From NCBI RefSeq assembly GCF_015706575.1, contig NW_024037075.1:13205746-13269745 (forward strand): a stretch of DNA of 64,000 bases. Reading direction: 5' to 3'. Both the position numbers and the translations under genes were made by a program. Within the stretch, counting starts at the first letter, position 1; each line of letters begins with the position of its first letter. Of this stretch, positions 51,901-60,900 are shown one piece after another. The DNA comes from Patiria miniata. Its lineage: Eukaryota > Echinodermata > Asteroidea > Valvatida > Asterinidae. Under the pieces are notes generated by a model, which saw only the letters and a list, made by a program, of their open reading frames with translations, searched no databases and had not been told where the DNA came from.

Positions 51901-54900
51901 TTTATGGAGATTGACGCACGCGTATCATGTTCTGCGCGATGCCGCGCAGAACGCACCTGGCGCGTTGCGTTTTGAATTTAGAACTATAAAATTCTGACTC
52001 CCTGGTAGTGTTGCGCATGCCTACATGAGGATTGTGAACGTTCAACCAATGAAACGATAAGAGGCACTGGATTTTTAGGAGTCCACATTTTATTGTGACA
52101 CTGGAAAAGTGTTTAAGACCAGCTAGCCATGTCTTTATCATCCGTTTAAGACCGGCCACGTGACGGGCTCTCGACCAATAGGAATGCGTAAACTGTCTTA
52201 GGTATTTATGAATGTTACTTTTCTTTTGAATGATATCATTTTAGGTGGAATAATTTCTCAGGATATGTGATACCAGTCCTTTCTTCACTTTGAGCAGGGT
52301 TTAACTGACATTAATTAGGTAGAAACTTTTCTTTTGGACATTCTTCTCTGGAATTTTGAACAAAATGCATGAAAAGAAAATGATCCTATATGCCTTTAAA
52401 CACCAACAGGAGATTTCCTTGGGTGAGAATGCAGAGTGGAGCAGAGATCTGCGGAAGGATCTGCTGAGCTGTATTGGTCTGCACAACTGGCTGCTGATCT
52501 ACACAGCGCGTGATAGCAAGAACGCCATGGAGTTCCTGAACGCCTTCAACACCGTGGCGCCACGTTTGGGAATGGAAACCAGACCACCCTTAATGTAAGG
52601 CTGTTTACAAGATTGTTAGTCGAGTTATTTGAGTCAAGTCCAACTCCAGGTGTTGAGGCAGTTGGGTCGAGTCCGAGTCCAAATTTGGAAGCAATAGGGT
52701 CGAGTCTGAGTCCAAGTTTGGAAGCAATAGGGTCGAGTCTGTGAGTCCAAGTTTGGAAGCAATTGGGTCGAGTCTGAGTCCAAATTTGGAAGCAGTTAGG
52801 TCGAGTCCGAGTCCAAGTTTTGAAGTGATGGGGTCGAGTCTGGAGTCCAAGCTGGAAGCAACTGGGTCTGAGTCAAGGTTTGAAAGCAGTTTGGTCGAGT
52901 CTGAATCCAAGTTTGGAAGCAGTTGGGTCAAGACTGAGTCCAGGTTTGGAAACAAATGGGTCGAGTCTGAGTCCAAGTTTGGAAGCAATTGGAACGAGTC
53001 TGAGTCCAACTTTGGAAGCAATTGGGTCGAGTCTGAGTCCAGGTTTGGAAGCAATTTTGTCGAGTCCGAGTCTGAGTCTCAAGTTGTCGGTCAGAGGGCG
53101 CTGTTCAAGATGGAAGTTTGCTCTCATTTTCCCTCTGTTACTTTGAGGTTTTAATCCAATTTTATCACCTTTCCTGTGTGCCATCCATCAACTTTTTAAC
53201 AACTGCTGTCCTTTTGAGGAGTCATAGATCAAAGTAGAATGTATTTTGACAGGAATCTACAAATCACAGCCCGGATTTTTGTGATTGTTGTGATTGTTGT
53301 TCTGAACTGGAGGGCTTTTGTTGTGACTTTTACCAGCTCGCCCCAGAAACCACCTTTCAATAGGAGTTGTGCAGGTACGTTTGAAAACATGTTGACTATG
53401 CAGTCGCCTATGCTGGGCTACAATGACATTCCTGTTGTGGTTGGGAACCGGCCATTGAGACTTAACAGCTTTCGTGATGTATCCCGCACTCGCGACAATC
53501 TACTGCAAGTACATATGACACAACAACAACAACATCATCGAATGCAGTTGACCACGTTCTGCATGCTGAATGCTCGCAGTATCAAAAACAAAACAGATGA
53601 GTTTGTGGAGTTTGTGCGCGAAAATGATATGGATGTCATCGGGATTTCTGAGACTTGGCTGACTCCAAATGACCCGGCTGTTATTGCTGGTCTAACTCCC
53701 GATGGGTACTCGTTCCATCACGTACCACGAGCCAATAAGCGGGGAGGAGGTGTCGGCTTGTTGTACCGGAGCACCATCAGTGCATCAGTCCGTTCGTTTG
53801 TCTTGTCTGTCTGTTGTGTGTGTCTCTTAGTCTGTTGTTTACGTCTCTCTGTCGTGACCGTCGTGCTATTTACATTTTGTGCCGTGTGTGTTGTGTGTTA
53901 GTTCATCTGCCTGTCCATCGTTTGTCTCGAGCTTAATTGTGTGTTTTTGACAGTCTTTTATCAACCAGTGTGTGTGTCTTGTCTACTGTTAGTCCGTTCA
54001 TCTGTTCGTCTAGTGTATGTTTCCCACTCTGTTGTGTAGATGTAAGTCTGTCCATTTATTTATATGCCTATATTAGACAAAACTTGTTCACCGACTTGTA
54101 TTTGCATATTTTAAATTATTTTTAAGACTTCAATTTAATTGTAACTGGTTATTTGTAGTTCTGTAATGAAGCGTCTTGAGCGTCACTTTTTTTAATGTTT
54201 TTTTTTTTTATATTTGATATACGTTATGGCTTTCGTGCTATTAATTCTCTCTGTCATGGTCATCTCTCTGTTTACTTGATTGATGTTCTGTGTCTGTCCG
54301 TTTATATCTGCCTGTTTTAGACAATTTTAATTTGTACACCTTTTGTATTTTAAAATTTAACTGGTATATCCGTATTGATGTAAAGCGCCTTGTGCGTCAA
54401 TTTTTAATTGCCTGTTTGTCTTATTCTTATTGCCTATCTTGACAGTTTGGCTGTCTTTTATCAACCATATTATTTTATAGTTATTTTAAAGGTTTTGTCT
54501 TGTATAAGTTTTAGTTTATTCTTAAATTTTAACCTGTTCATTTTTATTTCTGTGAAGCGCCTTGAGCGTCAATTTTGACGGATTTGGCGCTATACAAGAA
54601 TTAGATATTATTATTATTATTAAGTTGCCAAAAACTTTTCTGTGGAGAGCAGTGAAGCATGACTGAATCTGCCTGCTTGCCATGAGCTTAACGACACCAA
54701 AACATTGTGCAGGGATTTGAAGTGTTTCTGTACTCCACAGAATATTGCCTCAAAATATTTTGAAGTGTGGATGCCAACTCGATTGGCTAAAGTGGTTTTG
54801 CCAATCTTGAAGGGCAGAATTTGTTGCTATCCTTTTTCTCTCTCTCTCATTATTTTTGTTGGTGTTCTTTAGATGTGAGTTACGTGATGACCGCACTGAA

Positions 54901-57900
54901 AGCTTTATTCGTGCCATCCGACAGAACTTGAGTCCCCAGACACAGATGGTGAGTGTGATTGAAGGCTGCCTTCTCAATTATGACTTGAAAGCCTGTACTC
55001 CCATAGCCTTGACCAAGTCTGTCTACTTGTTCCCTGAGAGAAGACTGTTTACCATAGCCCGTACTACTTATCATAGTGAGCATATAATGTGCGTCAAGGC
55101 TGTCTTTTGCCTCGACTGTTGGGGAAAAGTTAGATATGTGTGTGTGGGGCGTAAGCGTGCAGATAAGCAAGGGGATCATTGAGGCTACTGTGCACGGCGC
55201 AGTGTTGTGGCAATTCACATGTACAGTACAACGGGTACGCAAATCAGGCTAATATGTAGCGGCCGCTTGCTACGGGAACAAGTAGACAGACTTGGTTATG
55301 ATCAAGGCTAGTATTCCCATCAAATGTCATTGCAAGCTGTTGTTTGAAGTGATTCTGTATACTCAGTCACCTCATTGCCTTACTTTCACAAAGCCTAATA
55401 AGCACTTTTACCAGTAGAGTTCAGAATTTTGTTTACCTTTTTGTTCCACCGTTACCCAGGTTGTGTGTATCCTACCAACTATTCGTAAGGATCGCTACGA
55501 CGCCATCAAGAAGTTCTGCTGTCTAGAGGCCCCGGTACCCAGCCAGTGCATTGTGGGTCGCACTATCAACAAGAAACAGACCGTCATGTCCGTAGCTACC
55601 AAGATTGCTATGCAAATTAACTGCAAGATGGGCGGAGAGTTGTGGACAGTTTTAATTCCAGTAAGTCATACAATGGTATTCAATCTCATGAATATGTATG
55701 AGCCTGATGTTCTTTATTCATTTTTTGTAATCATGTCCAAAATATTGACAGTTTTAACGCGAAATTCAAAACAAGGTTTTTCCCAAATACGTCAATGTTG
55801 GCAGTTATTTTATGTTTGTATCCAAATGAGAAATTGTTGGCAAACATTTTCATTGTTAACGGTAGGCTTAGACGTGAGTCAATGTCATCTTAAACTGTTA
55901 GTCCCTGTACCGCCCCAAAGCACCCTACCTGTTAACTACTTATACTGCCCAAAACCACCTCAGCACTTTGCATTAAATACAGTGTATTACAGGCAAAAAT
56001 AAGTCTATTACAATGTTATGTGTTTATTACTTAAAGTGCAGTAGATAAATTTGGTGTCTGGTTCTCAGACTGCGGCCTTACTATCATTGCATGAAAAAAT
56101 AATCAGTGACCCGTCTAATTTCTGGGACACACTAGGGTTTTGTAACTGAGTCACCAAAAAATGTTCCAATTTTTAAAGGGGCTGCAGAGAAACCTTTAAA
56201 ACATGACCATTAATTCAGGTAGAAACTTGAAAAAACAATTTTAACTAGAGGTTGTAGGAACAACTACACGGTGTTGGGCCATGGATTACCGAAAACTTTG
56301 CCACACACATCAACTCAAAATATGCATGTTTAAATCCATGTTTGACTTTTTCAACATTCCGCCAGAGGGCGCTCTAACATTTGATGACGTCTCCTGTAAA
56401 AAATTTGTACAGTACTGCCTAGGCAGACACTCACATCATTGAAAGCAAGTTCGCATCTTCTGCCAATTTCTAATAATAAGGCACTTCCGGTTTCGACCGG
56501 AAGGAAGGGTCACTTAATACCAAAAATGAAGACCCTGCAATATTGTATCGATTGCCATAAAAAAAACCAAATCAAATCTGTAGCAGTTGATTTTATATTG
56601 ATTTTCAAAGATTAAATCTAGAAATTTTTGATTGCTTGTAATACGATACTTGATGACGTAATTATGACGTCTTTACCAAAAAGTTCAAGAGCTATTTTAA
56701 CTGTGGTATATACAGCCATATCTTGATTATATCTATCACGGTATATTTTCTAGCAATTTTTTAAGGTTTAAAGGTCTTTTTATTGTAACTTCCGGTCTGA
56801 TGACGTTATTATTTTTTTTTCGCGCACAGGTGTTGTCTGCATTACGGTCATCATGTATATTAATTTTGAAGCGATTACCACAAACTTCGCCACAGACATC
56901 AAGTGAAAATGCACTTTTGACATTTTTTAAGCTGCCGCTAGAGGGCGCTTCATGGCGTCACCCATTATTTTTTTGAAAGGTCAATCCAGGCAGACACTTA
57001 AAATGTTAAAAGCAAGTTCATATCTTTTTCCACTTTTAAATTATTAGGCACTTTCGGTTTCGACCGGAAGGAAGGGTCACGTGATTTTACGCGCACAAGT
57101 TAAAATGAAGATCATGTATTACCATGTCGATTCCCACAAATTTCAGGTTCCGGTCTCTCACAGTTGATTTTATATGGAATTTCAAAAATTAAATTTATTA
57201 AGCTTTGAAGTGACGTCACGTGACCCGTGATGACGTCATGATTACGTAATTGCAAAAAAGCACATCTGCGGTAGGTTGTGCATTCATGTATTGACAATTG
57301 AAGTTCAAATATGTTTTCAGTTTGACGGACAGTTCTGGAAACGAAATGTGTCTTGGAGAATAATAATAACATTGAACCCATACATGCAATAACAATAGGT
57401 GTTGGGCTAAAGCCCAACACCTAAAAAGTGCTCCCAAATTCATCCGTGTTGGCCATTTGTGAGAAACTGCTTAATTGTTAGCAACATTATACATGTAGTA
57501 TGCTCTGTCTCCTGACGACGGGCAGAGTATACTGTCCGAAATGTTGAGTTTCTCCGCGGTTCTTTTCAGAACCTCACACACTCATAAAGAGATTTGTCAC
57601 ATCCATAGTGCTACTGTAAATCTTTATCTTATTGTGAAAATTTGTCAATCTACACAGCCAAATAAAGAGCTGGAGATTCCTTTACATTTTATGTAAATGT
57701 TTCACTTTTTGTAAGTTAGTTGCTTTGTGCAGATAGTTTTACATGAACCCTGTTACAGTTTTGAGTTTATTCACAAGTTCCAGTGAATTCATGTATTGAT
57801 GCATGCTTGCAATACAATGAATTGGTGTTCTACAAAAGTTAAATAGCTTTGTCTTTGGCTCATTCTGTCTCCGTTTGTCTTCCCATTTATTACTTTCAGT

Positions 57901-60900
57901 CCAAAATGTTGATGATGGTGGTAGGAATCGACTCTTATCACGACTCCGCCACTAGAGGGCGTTCTGTCGGTGGCTTTGTCGCTTCCATGAATCACGACCT
58001 TAGCAGGTAAGTACACTATTTGGTCATTGTTTCACAGTGTTACTTTTCATGCAGTCGTAAGCAAAGTAGGCTGCACAGCTTGAGTAACTTGAGCCTCGCG
58101 GTTACTGTACACATGAGGAGCAGACAACATCACTTATAGCATGGTCAGTGTCGCTTGCAGAAAGTAAATATCTGCAGGAGTTGTTCTGAATCATGTCCCA
58201 ATTCCGTGCTGTGGCCTTGTGGTTACGGGCATTGGATTCATGGTCTGCGGGTAATTCTGCAGGTTGTGGGTTCGAGTCCAGCTGGGGTTATGGTGCGTGT
58301 GCCCTTGGGCAAGGCACTTTATCACACCATTTGTTTCTCCCCACCCAGGAGTAAATGGTTACCTGTGAGGGCAGAGATAGTTATTGTGGTTGAATTAGCT
58401 TTCTTGCGCCTAACAGGCAGCATCGAGCTGTATACTACCCAGGGAGCTGAGATGGTATTTGGAATGTTTAATTGGCCCAATGAGCAGGGGTAATAATGAT
58501 GTAGCACCATGAGCGCTGGTACCTGGAAGGTACGTGCGCTTTGTAAACACCCACTATTGGTATCATTCTTGGATAAACTTGATGCAATCCAAAATCACAT
58601 CACAGATGTCATGCGCTGAAACGACCAATAAGCGCAGCCGTGCACGCCTGTGCGTCAAAGTTGATCAAAATGATCCTATGGACCTTTTAAAATATCCACT
58701 GTCACTCGCCATGTTATTGTGTTTCCAGGTACTTTTCACGATGTACATTCCAGCACACAGGACAGGAGCTCATTGATGGTCTGAAAGTCTGCATGACAAG
58801 TAAGTATCTGACGGAGCAAACATGCTTTGAGGGACAATAAGTGTGAAATAGCTTAATTTTTTCGTCCCAATTTTGCTTCTATCAGCGTCTCAATTTTGCT
58901 TCAAATCTCCATGCTATAGACCATTATCACGTTGCAGTTATCTTGATTTTTTTCCCATTCAAATCAACGCAACCAAAGTGAGGCTGGAGGAAAAAAAGTC
59001 TGGTTCCTTTTTGCACAAAAAAGGTTATCATTCAGTAGTGTTATAGGATACAGGGAACAGGACCGAAATGGCAGCATGATAAAGGTCTAATGCAATCTGC
59101 CACTCTGCCCCTCCCTTGGTTATGCTGCTGGTCATGACTTTTATTGCATGTATATTTTTTCGTTTAGGTGCATTGAGGAAGTTTAAAGAAATCAACGGTA
59201 AGTTGCCCGAGAGAGTCATCATCTATCGCGATGGCGTCGGCGATGGGCAACTGCCGGCTGTGGTGGAGTATGAACTACCGCAAGTAATTGATACCTTCAG
59301 GATGATAGAAACAGACTATAGGTAGGTTGAGCACTGTCACTAGTGTCATAGTTGAGTCCGTCACCAGTCCATCACACAAGTCGTAAGTAACAGCATAAAC
59401 AGTGACAAAGGAATGTTTTCGTAGAGTTCGTTTGAATAGCTTGTGACGTGGCTTGTGATGGACTTGTGATGGACTAAACTACAGCGCGTCCCAAAATGCC
59501 CGCAACATATTTTTGCGAGGCTCTTGCGTCACTTTGGAGCACGTACTGCAATAATTTGTATATAATTTTAAAGTTTGGAATCTTAAGTTTATCCCTGGGA
59601 AGTATTGGTTTGATTTTCAAAAAAGTTTTGAAATGATTTGTGTTCAAATAAGGCATATCAAAAACAAATTTAACTGATTTCAAGGAAAATCAATCATCCA
59701 CATTTTTTCTAATGTGGAAATGGTTTGTCATGATGCGACGATCTTGTCGTCTTTTACTTTCTGTGTTTTCTATTCTCTTTGATCCACGTAGACTACACCT
59801 TAAAAGAATTCACATTATTATTCTTCGCTTCAAGTTTTATTTTGAAGTTTTTAACCTAATGACTCGACTCGTTTCAACTCGAGTCACTTCTTTAAAATTA
59901 CTAGACTCAACTCGAGTGACTACTTTGAAATAACTCGACTCAGCTCAAGTCACAAAATTAGGACTCGATACAACTCTGCCCAAAAAAAATATGTGACATG
60001 GTATATCTGTGTTGTTGCCTCAAATTATATTTCGTTTTGAATCTTTTACATTTTGCTTTTTGACATAGAAGTGCCGTTTACTAGTGTCTCATGTCATGAT
60101 AGACAAGACTGTACCAATGTTGTCTTTGATTGTTTGTGTTCAGCCCTAAGTGCGCTGTGGTCGTCATTAAGAAGCGAATCAACAATAGATTTTGCTCCTT
60201 GAACCAAGGAAATCTCGTCAACCCATCCCCAGGAACGGTGATCGACTCGGTGGTCACAAAACCAGACTTGTAAGTAAACAACTCACTGGAAAAAAATCAA
60301 ACAGAAAACAAATTATTATCCCTGTACACTGTAACTAACCAAAACTAAAAACCACAAATGTGGTGGTATAGAGGGCAGTGCCCGTAGAAGAGCGCGCCAT
60401 ATCTACACCTCATCGTTGCGCGATCATCCCCTTCAACAAATGGTTGAAGCCCACCACACTGTTGCGCGATCTTTCCCCTTAATTCTGCAGGTTGTGGGTT
60501 CGAGTTCAGCCTGGGGTTATGGTGCGCATGTGCCCTTGGGCAAGGCACTTTGTCACTCATTGCTGCTCCCCACCCAGGAGTAAATGGGTACCTGTGAGGG
60601 CAGAGATGGTTATTGTTGTTGAATTAGCTTTCGTGCGCCTAACAGGCAGCATCGAGCTGTATACTCCCCAGGGAGCTGAGATGGTATTTGGAATGTTTCA
60701 TGGGCCCAATGAGCAGGGGTAATAATGATGTAGCCCTGTGAGCGCTGGTACCTGGAAGGTACGTGCTCTTTGTAAACACCCACTATTGGTATTATTCTTG
60801 GAAAAGCTTGATGCAATCCAAAATCACATCACAGATGCCATGCGCTGAACCGACTAATAATAGCAACCTTGCACGCCTTAAAGAAATGGTCGAGTCCATG

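Noticed and set aside
52741-53184. Open frames with an 11-residue repeat (ESKFGSNW)
   Set aside because: Product of the 33-bp minisatellite; several overlapping frames on both strands show the same pattern.
55661-56002. Extension of the piwi exon 12 frame past 55,660
   Set aside because: A strong GTAAGT donor ends the exon in phase, and family similarity stops exactly there. The rest is intron read-through.
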